Source: Promerops cafer
Taxonomy: Eukaryota; Chordata; Aves; Passeriformes; Nectariniidae
Assembly: GCA_013398275.1 (NCBI GenBank)
Contig: VZSE01003113.1
Coordinates: 384,204-448,203 of the forward strand
Direction: 5' to 3'
DNA: 64,000 nucleotides
Shown here: positions 38,001 to 49,448 of the stretch, piece by piece
Numbering within the stretch: the stretch's first letter is position 1
Layout of the letters: each line of letters begins with the position of its first letter
The notes under the pieces: model-generated
What the model saw: only the letters and a program-made list of their open reading frames with translations
What the model was told of the DNA's origin: nothing
Database searches by the model: none
Program-made: the position numbers and the translations under genes

Positions 38001-41000
38001 TTCAGTTGGAAATGCATAAATCCTGTTTAAAGTATACCCCATTTAATTTCAGTCCCTTTGTACTGGAAAACTATGAACAGATTTATATCAATGAGGTTAA
38101 ATGAATAACCTGTGCAGATTTCAAGGCAAAGTGTCAACTGTAGCAGAAAGGATGGAAAAAGGAAGGAGGAGATTAATACTAATTTAACAACTTTCACCCT
38201 GTATGTTTGCTCACTCCAATTTATTTAATGGACTAGGCAGGTGGCCTGGGAGATTTATCCCTTTACACAGGTCTATAGCAACAACTGATTTTCAGTTGTT
38301 CAACAAAATGCTAAATGAAAACTGTTTTAGAAAGGGAACAGCTCATGTTACTTTGGGGATGCATATGGACTACACGAGTTTGTATGTTTTAGAGAGATCA
38401 GAAACACAAAAAAAATAGTAAAAAAAAAAAGGTGTTCACTGAAAAAGTTAACTTTCCAATTGTCCTGGGGTTAACAGTTTTTTCTCACCATCTGATCTGG
38501 AAAATATTCATGAGAGAGAGAGAATTTCCAGGCCCCTATATGCAACCATTTCCCAGAGGCTTCATAGAAGAACATCAGATTTTTATTTTTAGTTTCTTCT
38601 GAACTATGATATAGTATGTGTCTACTTAAGTATTAGAGAAGGAAAAAAATTGGCATTCAAGGAACAGCTATGATTAAATCACCACATGTTCCCCAACACT
38701 GGCATTAGAGTGACTGTCTTTGAACTCCACTGTTTTAGCCTGGCCATTCCCTGAAACAATTAGACAGAGATAAGGCCTTAGGGAGCACTCCCGTCTCTGT
38801 GAATGAATTTCTGTATCACAAGTGAGTTTTACAGTAACTATTCCTAAAATGGGACCAGAGAACACTCATCTTTTCCACAAGGAGAGCAAAGTAGGTGGCT
38901 CCCAGATGAGGATAGTACCACCTACAGCCTGTTACTATTTGAGCAGCATTACGTGGGCATAAGCAAACTGATCATGCCCGTTACATAAGGGACGAGTACC
39001 CATCTGGATCTCCCATAACAGTCTTACCTAAAGAAAAATCTCTGTCAATCTTCTTCTTGTCCATTCCACCTAAACATCCATTTTCACTGAGAGAGATAAC
39101 ACGCTTGGAAACAGCCCCTGAGCTTGCCAGTTTGCTTCCTCTCTCCTCTGGTACCTTCGAGAGCTTCTCCTCATCCACCTCCTCTCCCGAGTCTGCGCTC
39201 TTAATGCTCAGGCGTCTCATCCGCGACACAGAGTCAACTTCTTTCATTCTCACCAAGCGATCCATGGCAGTGCGGCTGGGTGGAGATGTGAGCTTGCCTT
39301 GGAGTGTCTCTATCACTTTTGAGGTGCTCCTCATTCTCTTTTCTGAATGCTGAGAAGAAGCTGACTTGCAAACCAAGTTTTGGTCCTCACCTTGGCTGGG
39401 ACTCACAGGTTGTTCAAGAACTTGCTCAGTTACCAGTGGTTTAGTGCTGGCTTCCTGCTGAGTGGCCTGGCATTCAACAGGGTATAAACATCGGCCTCCT
39501 GCTCTCACAAAGAGAGCACTCTCTGTCCAGCCACACTTCCGTCTGCCTTCGTATGAATCTTCTTTTTTTCCTTCTTTGTTACCTACTGTGCTCCCTATGG
39601 TTGATGACTCAAAGTCCTGAGCACTGTTTGAAGGGCTAGTGCCTGGGTGGGGCCCAACATGGTCATCTGGAAGGAGAGACTCCACTGCTATATCTATACC
39701 TAAAATTCTTGCAGCTCTTGCCTGCAGTGACTCATTCACAGGGATTTCCACTGCATTTGCATCTGAAGAGTGATCAGAGCTGTTAGCACCAAGTTCTGGG
39801 GCCACATCAAGTCCCACTGACCTCAAATCGGGCTCAGAGCACCTTTGGTTCCTCTTTGTTAGTGACAAGCGTACTACTGACCCTCTCTCTAATACCCTAT
39901 CATTTGTGGGAGTTGCACCTTTGCTCAGTTTAACAAAGTCTAGGTAATTTTGGTCTTCGCTCATCTCCTGCAAGACAGGGTTATTGAAAGGATTACTGTG
40001 ACATGAACTACTTGGGCTACTGGACAAAACTCTTTTGACAGGGCCCTCATGAACTGGCTGTTTGCTTGTTCTGCTCTTGGCTTCCCCCATCCCCATTTCT
40101 GTTATCAGACTTCCGTCTGCTGGCCTGACTCCTTCACTGCTCCCTCCTGGCTCTGAGGAGCCTTGAGAGCCAACGCACCTTGGCTCGCCACCATGCTGTG
40201 TACCCATGCTCCAACTTTCAGACTTACTTTTAACCCTTCCTGACCTAAATACAGGCACCTCTGGCACAACCATTTCTGATTTCCCACCATGTTTTGGCTC
40301 CTGGCTTGATTTCTCATTTCTGAACTCCCTCCTCTGCATAAAGGCACCTGCCTGCAGAGGAGCTGCAGCACTTTCCAAATCTTCTTCACTGCTTGTGCTC
40401 TCCTCCTGCCCTTGCAGCTCCTTGTTAAAACTTTCTAGCTGACTTATTGCATCCCAGGGACGGCGACTTACAGGTTTCAACAGGAATTGCCCAAACGGTT
40501 CTTTACTGTTGCAGGGAGCACCTGGTTCTCCCTTAACTACATCTCCCTTGGAAAGAAGGCCATTTTCCCTCTCTTGGACAGGCACAGGCTGGCTCTGGTG
40601 GGCTTTTGGGGAGGGAGACTGAAGGACTGAGGTGGCAGTCCTGGAAAATGCACTGTTGCTAGACTGGCTGAGGTGTGTCTGGCCCTTCATACTGTAACCA
40701 CTCTGCCTGCAGCCTCTCTCATCAGAAGGTGACCCTGTCTGTTTTGCCCCCATCATGGATGCTGTACATCCCGGGAGTTTTGGAGATAGTGGCTTACTAC
40801 TATCAGGCTTCCCAGGCTTTGTACCATGGAAAAATGGTGGACTCTCAGATTCTTCAGAGAAACTGGTCTGTGTCTGCTGGTCTTTGTACTGATCACCTGG
40901 CCAGGAGCCAGAATATTTCAGCTCTCTGTGTTTTGTAGGCTGAATAAATCTGAGGTCATTCATTTGTTTGAACTCTTCTGGTCTCCACAGCTCTTGTTTT

Positions 41001-44000
41001 TCTAACTCATTTTTATTGGTCATGCTTCCTGTAAGCGCTTGTAACTCCAAGTCTGTTGAAGACATACTTAAGAGACTTTGTTCTTGCAAAACCCCATTGT
41101 TATCAAACCTATTCTTATCAGGGCTCTGAGTTATGTTGTTGTTCCTATCTGTATCTGGCAGATTGGATTCTGATTTAACTGGGATGGAGACCAAACAAAA
41201 TATAGTTTCATTCATTTTTTTCTTTGAACTCTTTTTGCTCTGCATCCCAGTTCCAGGTTCAAACTTTTTCACTTTTGTAACAGTCTCACAGGTGTTGTCC
41301 ATATGTGAATTTCTTACAGAAAGTTTGCCTTTCGTGTACTCTGTGCTGGCTTCGTTACAGGGACTGTGATTAGTTGCACTACAATTGTCTCTTTGGTCCA
41401 GCAAGGCACAGTTTTCCTGATCTCGGGTGGATGGTGCCAACCATCTGTTGCTATGGGTGGAGCTGTCAGAAGTTCTTTCTCCCTTTGCAGAACTGGACAA
41501 GTTTGATGCATCCACAAAGGCACTGTTGTACTGTACTTCAAGATTTCTCTCTTGGAAAGCACCAGAACTGGGACTACATGCATTTTCAGCATGGTTAGAG
41601 TTGCCCTGCAGACCTTCCAGTGGTGCAATTTTAATATGTCGTATCCGAGGATCATCAAAGGGAATATACTGAACGGAACGCAGGTGGTCAGCAGGGCGCC
41701 TTGCATGGCTTTGCTTCCCATGAGGAAAATGGTTGTCTTTGCAAGGGTCACCCCCCACTTCAAAAGTATTCATTGCTGGTTGTTGGCAGGGGACAACCCG
41801 CTCTGTAGGACCCTGTGGATCACTGCTGGCGCACGTGTTGGTGTTAGGCACTTCACTGGGGGAATGTGGGGTCACGTGTTGGTGAGGTGGGGATTTGTAA
41901 GAAGGAGGAGGTACGTACACTGGGGGCTCCAAACCAGAGTCTGGAATGCCAGCATCTTGCCTTGGCTCATTGACTTTGGCTAAGTAGGAGATAGGTTCCT
42001 CTTTCTGGTAGTGGTCCTGGAAACCCACGGTTTCTGCAGGTGCCCTAGTCTGCCGCTGAGGTTCATAGGATGGAGGCTTGAGAGGTCTCCCATACTTGGG
42101 CTTCACCAGGGGAAGGAAATGGCCTCCTGTTCCATGGGGCTTGGCTGGTTCCACACTCAGTCTGTTTGGGGGATAGGAGGGGGTTTTAGTGACGCTGAGC
42201 GAGTTGTTACTGTTGGTCAGGGAGGGCATTTCTATGCACCTCATGCTCTCAGGAGAAAGGACCCTTGGCAACGACTGCGATTTCCCCCTGCTCTGAGTGC
42301 TGAGTACATTGTCTCCCAGGGTCAGCGAATACAGCTCTTGAAGCAGCTTCTCCCTGTCACCCTCGGACATTTGCCTCCCTACCTTTTTTGGCTGGTTCCA
42401 GCTTTCTACTTCCAGACTTTGCCATTTGCAGTCGCTGGACACTTCACAGCTTTCCTGCAAGCCGCTTCTTCTGACATACCCTGCACCTGTCCCCACCTTC
42501 AGCTGATTCTCCTTGGGGTGCCGGTGTCCCCCTGGGGCTGCAGCCAGGCTTTTCATCTCCACACTACCCTTCTGGGAATAGCCCAGTAGCACACTGAAGT
42601 CCTGTCCTCGTCTTCTCCAGTAGGCGAGATCTTTATCAGTCTTGGGCTGGGAAGACCATGCTAAATGAGGCCTGTCAAAAACCCTGGAAAAAAAAGCAGT
42701 GTCAGAGGCAGTGTGCACAGGTGCCTGTTCTTTCTACCATGGGTAAGGCCATTAGGAGGTCAAATGATGAGTTATGCCAATGGGGTTTTGTGTAATCTAT
42801 TTGCAACCAGATGACAATTTTAATGAGAGGATTTAAAAGTCAGTCAATTAACACAGGTAAAGGAAGGGACAGAAGCTCTTTTGACATGTTGTTAGCTAAG
42901 CAAAGATGTTAGAAAGAGAGACAAATGCACATAGTTACCTGCTGTGCAAACATGCACAGCCTTCCTTGATGGACATTAGAAAATTCCCTGCCCACAGCAG
43001 GGGGCTTGGAACTAGATGATCTTGAAGTTCCCTTTCAACCCAGACCAGCCTCTGATTCTAAGATGCCATTCTAAAACCAGAAGTGACTGTCTTGAATTAC
43101 TTCTGTATCCTGCTAAATCAAAATCTATAGATGTCAAGGAGACTACTGCAGTATTCAAGTTTAATAGGATTCCAAGAGGCAGAGGTAGGGAGAACAGGTA
43201 GATGTCTATATGGTAAGATTTCATAAGATATAGTCTGTAAGAAACATGATTTGCATCCTGGTAAAAGTGCTGAAATTAAACATGTCAGTTCTTGAATTGC
43301 TTCTTTTTCATCTTTCAGAGGGAATAAATTTCTTCAGGGTGCTTTGGATTAAATGACACATGTCACAACAATGGTGATGTATCAACACAGTTCTGAATAA
43401 GACGGCACCAATATTTAAAATGTAAAATACTTCAAAAGAGGTATACCATTCTTAAATAAAAGAATCTATCAGTGAAATATGAAAGACATTAGACATTGCA
43501 GATTAGAAATTCAGAACACAGATTTACATGAACAGAATAGGTTCTTTGTCTGTTCTGAACAGAGTGTAAACTGTTTTATATATTCCTGCACAACAAAATT
43601 GGTACCCTTCTATATAAATAATTAATTTTCTACTTGAATTGCATTCTGCTATTCTTGTACCTAAGTTGTCCAACAATATAACTGCCTTTACACTATGTGG
43701 CTGCCACCAGCATAAGACTGGAAAGAAAAATCAAAATTGACAGAAATAGGACAAGTATGTAGATAGAACCCAAGAATTTCTTCCTCTTCCCTCCACCCCA
43801 AGGTATATAAACAGTGTCATCTGGCCCTTTTTTACTAAAAACAATGATCTATTTAAATAGGAGTTTGTGAAGACATACTACAAGTCAAAATTCAGAATGA
43901 AAATTAAGCCATCCAGAACTACAGCAATTTTCTTTTATGTATATTACTTTCATCCTATGAGTCTAAAAGTTTAAAAACCAAACTGGGATAAGAAGCAGCT

Positions 44001-47000
44001 TGTTCATATTAATTCAATTGGATTAAGATTGAACTTCTGAACAAAATGTTCTTCCTCTGAAGCATGAAATACAGTTTGATTGCTGAACCCCAAGAAGGAA
44101 CAGATGTCTTCATTAATCAATGAAATATAACAGGACACCTCCTATATCAGAAGCTGATTGTAATAACAAACAACACTTCCATGTGGAAACATACAGCTGA
44201 AAAAAAGCTGTCTTCTACCTCATCTCATCCCCATACTGCTGTGGCACCATTTGTATCTATGTTTACAAAATGAGGTGAGAAACAGGGTCCAGCAAGAGTG
44301 AGGAGGAAATGGACGGGTTGCTCTTTCTGATTGATTTTATTCATCACTGTAAAAGGGTCTGCAGAACTTGCAGGAAGTACAGTCGTAGATTCCAAGATCA
44401 GAAGAGACCATTACAATTATTTAGTTTGACATCTTGCTCAACACAGGCCATCAGACTTCTTTGAGATGATTCCTGCTTAAGTGGTAGCATCTCCTAGAAA
44501 AGCAGCTAAAGATTCCGATTTTTAAATTTCCAGTCATGTTGCAAAGCTTAATTTACCATTAAAAAAACCTCACAAAGTGAGCCAAAATCCTTCTCAACAG
44601 AAAGAGAGCCCCTCCATTTATTAAAAGCTGTTTAAAAGATTAAATTTAGTTTTAAAGGTTAATAACTAGGCTCCAGTAATGAACTTCAGAACATGATACA
44701 ATCCACCATGTAAGCTGTTCTATGTCATCATTGCAACAAGAGTGTAATAAAGACATTTAAAAGGAGGCATTTAGAGCATTTTAAACCTGATCTTTTCTAA
44801 GATCTACTCATAGGACAGACAGAATCTGTTTCTCTAAGTCCTGGCTAAGGCACTAGAAGTGGTTACACAGCCAGCCTCTATCGGGGACCCCGTAAGCTTC
44901 TGAAGATGACACTGCACTGTGCAGTGGGAAGAGGATGCTCCAAGGACCCTCCAGTGCAGCTCCATCCTGAAGTCTCCTCTGCTCTCAGTGATGGAGAGCA
45001 TGTCCTGCACACCTGCATGCAGGCAAGGCAGGCAGGCAGGCAGGAGGCAGTGGGGCAGCACAGCACAACCACACTGCTTGTGGCTGCAACTGCAGCAGAG
45101 CGTGCCTCCTTCCAGGACATGTGGCACTTGTGGGACTTGCAGTCAATGAAGTGGTGGAAGCGGAAACTTCCAAGAACCACTCCAAGTTTCAACTGCTTCA
45201 CTGCAGTCTCAGCAATGCTAGATCTCTGAATGATGAGTACCAGTCATGGTGCACTCTTTTGTGCCCATGACATATCACCCAAGAGAAGACCTCACAGCCC
45301 CTCTGTGCAGCAGCTTCTCTCTGACTCTGCCACTACACAATTCTATGTCTCTCCACGATGTGCTGGTGCTGAACCACAAAGAACTGCACACCCGGACACA
45401 GCAGCTTACAGCTGACAGCTGGGAGGAAGATGGAGCCGAGGATGCAGCAGTCCCACGGGACCAACTGTGGATATTTAAGTTCCAGGGGCAAAGTGGTCCC
45501 AAGGGATCAAGGAGGTGGATTTTAACATTATGAACTCTTTTCTAACAGGCCCACTTCTAACGAGTATCACATTTGCTCTCATAAAGTGCTTTGCATCGAT
45601 TCTATATAAAGTTAATTTAATTAAAATTGTTTTAAACCCCCAAAACTACATCTAGCTTTCTGTGAATTTTAGGCCTTTACAAGAAATGAGGCCATCAGTC
45701 TACCCTGCACTGGCTGCATGACCACGTTTCACTGAGATGTCTTGCTCAGAGCCACGGGTTGAAGCTGCCCATTTCCCCTAGGGTGACTCTGGACCAGCAG
45801 GACCTCATATGATAGTGGGGCCAGAAGTGAAGGAGTGTTGTGCAGGCATTGAAGTCCAAACCCTGCAGAATTAGGCCACTGCAGGGCTGTGTAGGGAATG
45901 TCTGTCCCTGTTGCTGGCTGCCAGCGTGCAAGTGGAAGGTGTTGGGTACTCTAGCTCATCCTGCATGAGCTGCAGGCACTGCCGCAGACTTTGTGCCCCA
46001 CAAAGAGCACTGTTAAGAAAGTCAGCTAGGTGAAAAAATTTTCAGAGGGCTGTTCTGGACACTGGCAGCTTCTGTTCTATTTTGAGATCCTATCCTCACA
46101 TACACTCTTCTGAGACCCAGCATTGGAAAACACCAGTATACTTTTCTAATTGTTCTAGCAGGTGGTCTCATTGATGATGATATCTATTTGTTGCTAAATT
46201 TGCTAGTTACTAACATAGTTCCTCCCACACAAACAACTAAGCAAAGTGCCTCTCCTCTCTACTTAGAACAGAATCAGGAGGGAGTTCTCCTGTGAAGAGA
46301 GAATTCTCATCTATACCCATAGGATCAGCTTTCCCATTTTCTTTGACTTGTCTCCTCTTCCAAACCTTTACTGTGTGGCCTCCAAATGCTCAGTTAAGCA
46401 AGGACAGCCAGGACAGCCCTCCCATCACCTGCTCCCTCACACTTTGCCTGAAGAACAACAGGATGAAGCGAAACACCACTTCCCCATTCCACCGGGGCAT
46501 CACTCTCTCCTCACAAGCAGCAGGAACAGTGGCTATGAAGCCTCTACCCTCCTCAACAAGGTTTGATTAGCAGAACAAACTCAATAAGCAGAGACAACAG
46601 CATCATCCCCTGCCATCACAAACACCACAAGCCCTGCAAACCTGCCTGTAAAGGCAGCCACCAGGCTGGCAGCATCACTCACTTCCATGGTGTATGGGAG
46701 GTGATTAGTTCTTCTACATCAGTGGTGCAAACAAGAGTATGGGGTAGATAATTCCCTGGACAAGGAGCCTAAGCCATGCTCAGACTTGCTGTGGAACTGT
46801 CACCATCTGTGAAGGACACACACAGGGCTGTTCAGGCCCTCTCCTCCTCTGTGCTAACTGGGAAAACAGCACCAGGAAATGGTGGCAGGATGCCCACAGA
46901 GTATCGTGCTGGGTGGTCATCTTCTCTTTGAGCCCAAATTGTCCCCAGGCCTCTGCAGTGTGCAGCACTTTCCCAGCCTGGGAACCAGAAGCTGACTTCC

Positions 47001-49388
47001 CATAGCAGTCCAGAAACCAAGCAGTGGTATCAAAACATCTGTGGAGTTCACCACCGCCTGCCTGTCACAGGCCCGAGCACTCTCAGCTGGGCCATCACAG
47101 GCATCTTCTCTTCAGTTTTAGAGCAGCTCACATGCACATGGCAGCCATGTGACTTGGGAGTAGATCTGGAGGGGGACTGTCACCTGGGCTCAGGAGCTGA
47201 CACGGGGTGCTGCAGTGCTGCAGCTTCCCTGGATCCAGCCTGGAGAGCTCCCTCCTCCCTTCCCGGACCAGCCAGGCCATGGCTGTGTCATGCTCCACAC
47301 CGGAGGCACTCCACACTTCCAGGCAGTGCAAGGAAGGGATGATAAGAAGGTTTTCCCACCTGCTGGTGCCTTGTGAGAGTTCCCAGTAGGCTCACTGGGA
47401 ATCAGAGTTTGCTGTAACAGTAATAGCAAGAAAATACTTCTATTTTTATGAAAGTGTGACAAAGCCATTTCCAGGGTTGTGTTCCCTATTTTATGTGGAA
47501 AAGCCACTTTTAAAAACTGGGATATAATATTTAACTATTCTGTAGACTGGCAGGTCCCACCCCTTGCATTCAGAAAGAGATGTCTAAACTGTTATAGAGC
47601 ATTATTTGGTATTTAGTCAAGACCAGCAATTACAGATATCTCTGCCATATCCAAGATGTGGGGAAGATGTGTAAGCCCCTGTAGATGCACTCAGAGGAAT
47701 GGGAAGCAGGGAGGCAGCAGCCCTCCCAAACCCCTGTGCATCCACACAGGCTCTGAGTAAGAGGGTGCAGGAGCAGTAGTGCTGTGGTAGCTTCCAGCCT
47801 TGCACAGACAGATCTTCTTCACAACAGTATTTCTTCCCACTGTAAACTCAGCACCAGCTTTCTCAGCACCACTGCACGCTCTCTTCCCCTGCTTCAAAAC
47901 CTTTTTCCCTTTCATTCTTTTTCAATATCTTTCCTCACTTTTTTTGTTGTCCAGTTTACTTCATCCAAAACACACTAGAAAGAACCCTCCCAATTCCCTT
48001 TACATCTCTGTTCTGTCCTTCCTTCTCTAGAATGGATGGTTCCACCTGGAGACCTTCACCAGGACTTGCTGTCCTACGACTGCTTTAGAGGGCTCACATC
48101 TCTTCCTGCCCATTATCCTAACTGGCAACCAGCGGCCATTCCTGCTCCAGGCAAACAGGCTTGCAAGGGGGAAAGATGCGAAAGGAAAGAGCAGACGAGC
48201 CCAGGAGTAAGGACACACATGGCTCTGCCACATGTTACTGAAGGTCTTTGTAAAAGGACAAGCTCCCAAGGCAACAGTTTTGCCCTGCTTTCAGTTTCAA
48301 GCCCACTCGGCGGGAGGAAGGGGCTTTTCCTTGTAAACCATCGTCATAGTTGGGCTGGCTTCCAGTCCTGCTCGAGCCCCTTTCCTTTGTTCATCTGCAG
48401 CACTCAAACAGCTGCAGAACAATGGCCGAGCGTCGGCATGTACACACAGCTCTTCCTGCCCAGCCGGCCCCGGCCCTGGTGTGCACGTACTCGCTGTTGA
48501 GCAAGCCATGGTTGTACAAGCGTGGTTTTTGGAGTGACAACAACAGCTTCCACTGGCTTGGAGCTGTTTTAAAATTTAAAGAAGTGCACAGGCACCTTCT
48601 CATGCTCACTCCACAAGAGTAGCCTTAGGAGAACAAGCAAGTCCTCAGTGCATGTAGGAACACCCACCAAGAGCTGCATGTGGCTGAACCCATAGTAAAA
48701 CCTGGGTGTGTAAGTGGCAGAAGAAGCAGGGTGCAGTTTTAAAACTGAAGAAAAGGAAGACCTTTTTCCTCTTTTTTTCCCCTGTGCTAGAACTAAGCTT
48801 TCCAAAGTCCATCAGAAAGGCCTTTCTCATACATACCACATTAGTAAAACACATTTTCCCACACTCAGCCACTTCCCATTATCCCAGTATTCCCAAAGGC
48901 CTTTCTCTACCAGAAGGCGAATGGATATGTCACTGAATGTGGACATCCAGTGAATGGAAATGGTTACTAGGATGGGAGCAGGAAAGGATCACAGGAAGAT
49001 GGTGTTAAGAGTTAGAGTTATGATTAGTTTTCTGTCAAGACCAAAAGAAAGAGAAAGCAAAGCCATGGCATGATGCTGAAACTTACCCCCCTTCTGAAGT
49101 ATGAAAAGTGGACAAACCCTGAAGGTCATGGTGGTAACCAGGACCCGCTTGCCTCCCTTGGCTCCCATGGCTGCTTTCAGTGCTGCTTGAGCTGGTTTTC
49201 ACCAGAGGTTTCTTGCTGTAGGCCCCAGCTCTGGATTCTGCTTCAATCCCATTCAGTGCTGTTCTCTGAGCAGATCTGTTCCCTGTGATTTCATGCCGGT
49301 ATCCATCATATCTGTTCTCATATGAAACAGGGGGATTTTTCGATAATTTGTATCCATGAGAAATCAGGAGGTCTTCGACACTGAACAT
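35025..49388 (-). CDS. JCAD: JCAD, junctional cadherin 5-associated protein; spliced CDS
   Basis: The coding sequence is the join of 49388-49087, 42683-39028 and 35059-35025 on the minus strand, giving 1,330 residues plus stop. JCAD is a large, mostly disordered scaffold at endothelial cell-cell junctions, linked in the literature to VE-cadherin contacts, Hippo/LATS-YAP signalling and coronary disease risk. Recognition rests on the start MFSVEDLLISHGYKLS, the YWRRRGQ and SWNQPKK-GRQMS blocks, the SLPRVLSPES block, NETIFCLVSIPVK near residues 590-605, EQSLLSMSSTDLELQALTG near 633-653, and MDRLVRMKEVDSVSRMRR near 1241-1258. Three PPxY motifs lie at residues 304-307, 354-357 and 360-363. A Ser/Glu-rich acidic patch lies near 855-872, and the C-terminus is TYDPTKVEKV. 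No signal peptide or membrane span is visible. Intron phases join without any frame conflict. Length is close to the remembered human protein. Identity is by recall of the family, not by a search. Confidence 0.95.
35060..39027 (-). other. JCAD: JCAD intron 3
   Basis: This 4.0 kb intron runs from GTAAGAC to TTTTTTTCCAG. If it is retained, translation continues for 15 residues (ending GYSSLM) to a TAA at 38983-38981. A small CpG-bearing patch lies near 35.92-36.05 kb. No other exon or recognisable repeat was seen. Confidence 0.85.
39028..42683 (-). CDS. JCAD: JCAD exon 3, giant coding exon (residues 101-1231)
   Basis: This 3,656-base exon encodes about 85 percent of the protein. The acceptor is a polypyrimidine tract ending TTTTTTTTCCAG, with AG at 42685-42684, and the exon starts at 42683. 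The donor is TTTAG|GTAAGAC, with GT at 39027-39026. The open frame continues a little past both ends: the 12 residues before VFDRPH and the 15 after DFSL are intron-derived and are excluded. The exon holds the three PPxY motifs, many Ser/Pro-rich low-complexity stretches, a basic cluster KKSSKKK just before NETIFCLVSIPVK, and a Ser/Glu-rich acidic run. The many antisense open frames over this exon are shadows. Confidence 0.95.
42965..43065 (+). mobile_element. CR1 LINE 3' fragment in JCAD intron 2
   Basis: GGGGGCTTGGAACTAGATGA, then a CTTTCAACCCAGACCAG block and CTGATTCTAAGATG, follow the CR1 3' consensus (GGTTGGAACTAGATGATCTT...CCTTCCAACCC...ATTCTATGAT) with substitutions. It lies about 280 bases upstream of exon 3 on the gene strand, in the opposite orientation. 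Confidence 0.75.
44381..44560 (+). mobile_element. Ancient amniote interspersed repeat, CR1-related
   Basis: The block GTAGATTCCAAGATCAGAAG, then ACCATTACAATTATTTAGTT, then CAACACAGGCCATCAGACTT resembles a repeat seen across turtles and archosaurs (TAGATTCCAAGGCCAGAAGG...ACACAGGCCATAGAACTTC). The part after 44.5 kb (AATTTCCAGTCATG, TAATTTACCATTA) continues the match weakly. The family name is from memory and not checked. Confidence 0.5.
45020..45050. repeat. GGCA microsatellite
   Basis: Units of AGGC/GGCA are repeated about seven times with one interruption, in JCAD intron 2. Confidence 0.8.
49087..49388 (-). CDS. JCAD: JCAD exon 2, coding part (start codon, residues 1-101)
   Basis: This exon carries the translation start. 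The ATG at 49388-49386 sits in AACATGT, with A at -3, a good Kozak context. It encodes the conserved N-terminus MFSVEDLLISHGYKLS followed by a polar Ser/Gly/Arg-rich stretch ending HTSEGG. The reading frame meets a TAA at 49085-49083, but a strong donor, GGGG|GTAAGT, precedes it with the GT at 49086-49085. The exon therefore ends at 49087 after two bases of a Gly codon, which is completed by the first base of exon 3. After joining, the protein reads SEGG-VFDRPHLAWSSQP, which matches the layout of this region in mammals as I recall it. Confidence 0.95.
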
Positions 49389-49448
49389 GTTGTGCTGGTT
49401 TCACTCACAGCTGTGCCATTAGAAAGCTCTTTCCTGCTGGACCCATCA
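49389..49448 (-). other. JCAD: JCAD 5' UTR part of exon 2, with splice acceptor
   Basis: Upstream of the start codon on the minus strand is a T-rich tract ending TTTTGTAG, with AG at 49450-49449. This is a plausible acceptor for a leader exon. It leaves 60 bases of 5' UTR before the ATG. One upstream ATG (TGATGG, just after the acceptor) lies in this leader. The exact acceptor is inferred; another AG a little nearer the ATG could be used instead. Confidence 0.55.

Larger units (their letters stand above)
42684..49086 (-). other. JCAD: JCAD intron 2
   Basis: This 6.4 kb intron is bounded by GTAAGT at its 5' end and TTTTTTTTCCAG at its 3' end. It holds a CR1 3' fragment at 42965-43065, an older amniote repeat at about 44381-44560, and a GGCA repeat at 45020-45050. 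Between 45 and 49 kb I see only chance open frames on both strands and modest GC-rich spots near 47.2 and 48.1-48.5 kb. I see no exon in it. Confidence 0.85.

Noticed and set aside
39057..42589. Plus-strand open frames of 74-192 codons over JCAD exon 3
   Set aside because: They are antisense shadows of a long real coding exon with no recognised protein likeness.
42684..42718. ATG at the start of the giant open frame as the JCAD start codon
   Set aside because: These 12 residues lie upstream of the TTTTTTTTCCAG acceptor and are intronic. The conserved start is in exon 2 at 49388.
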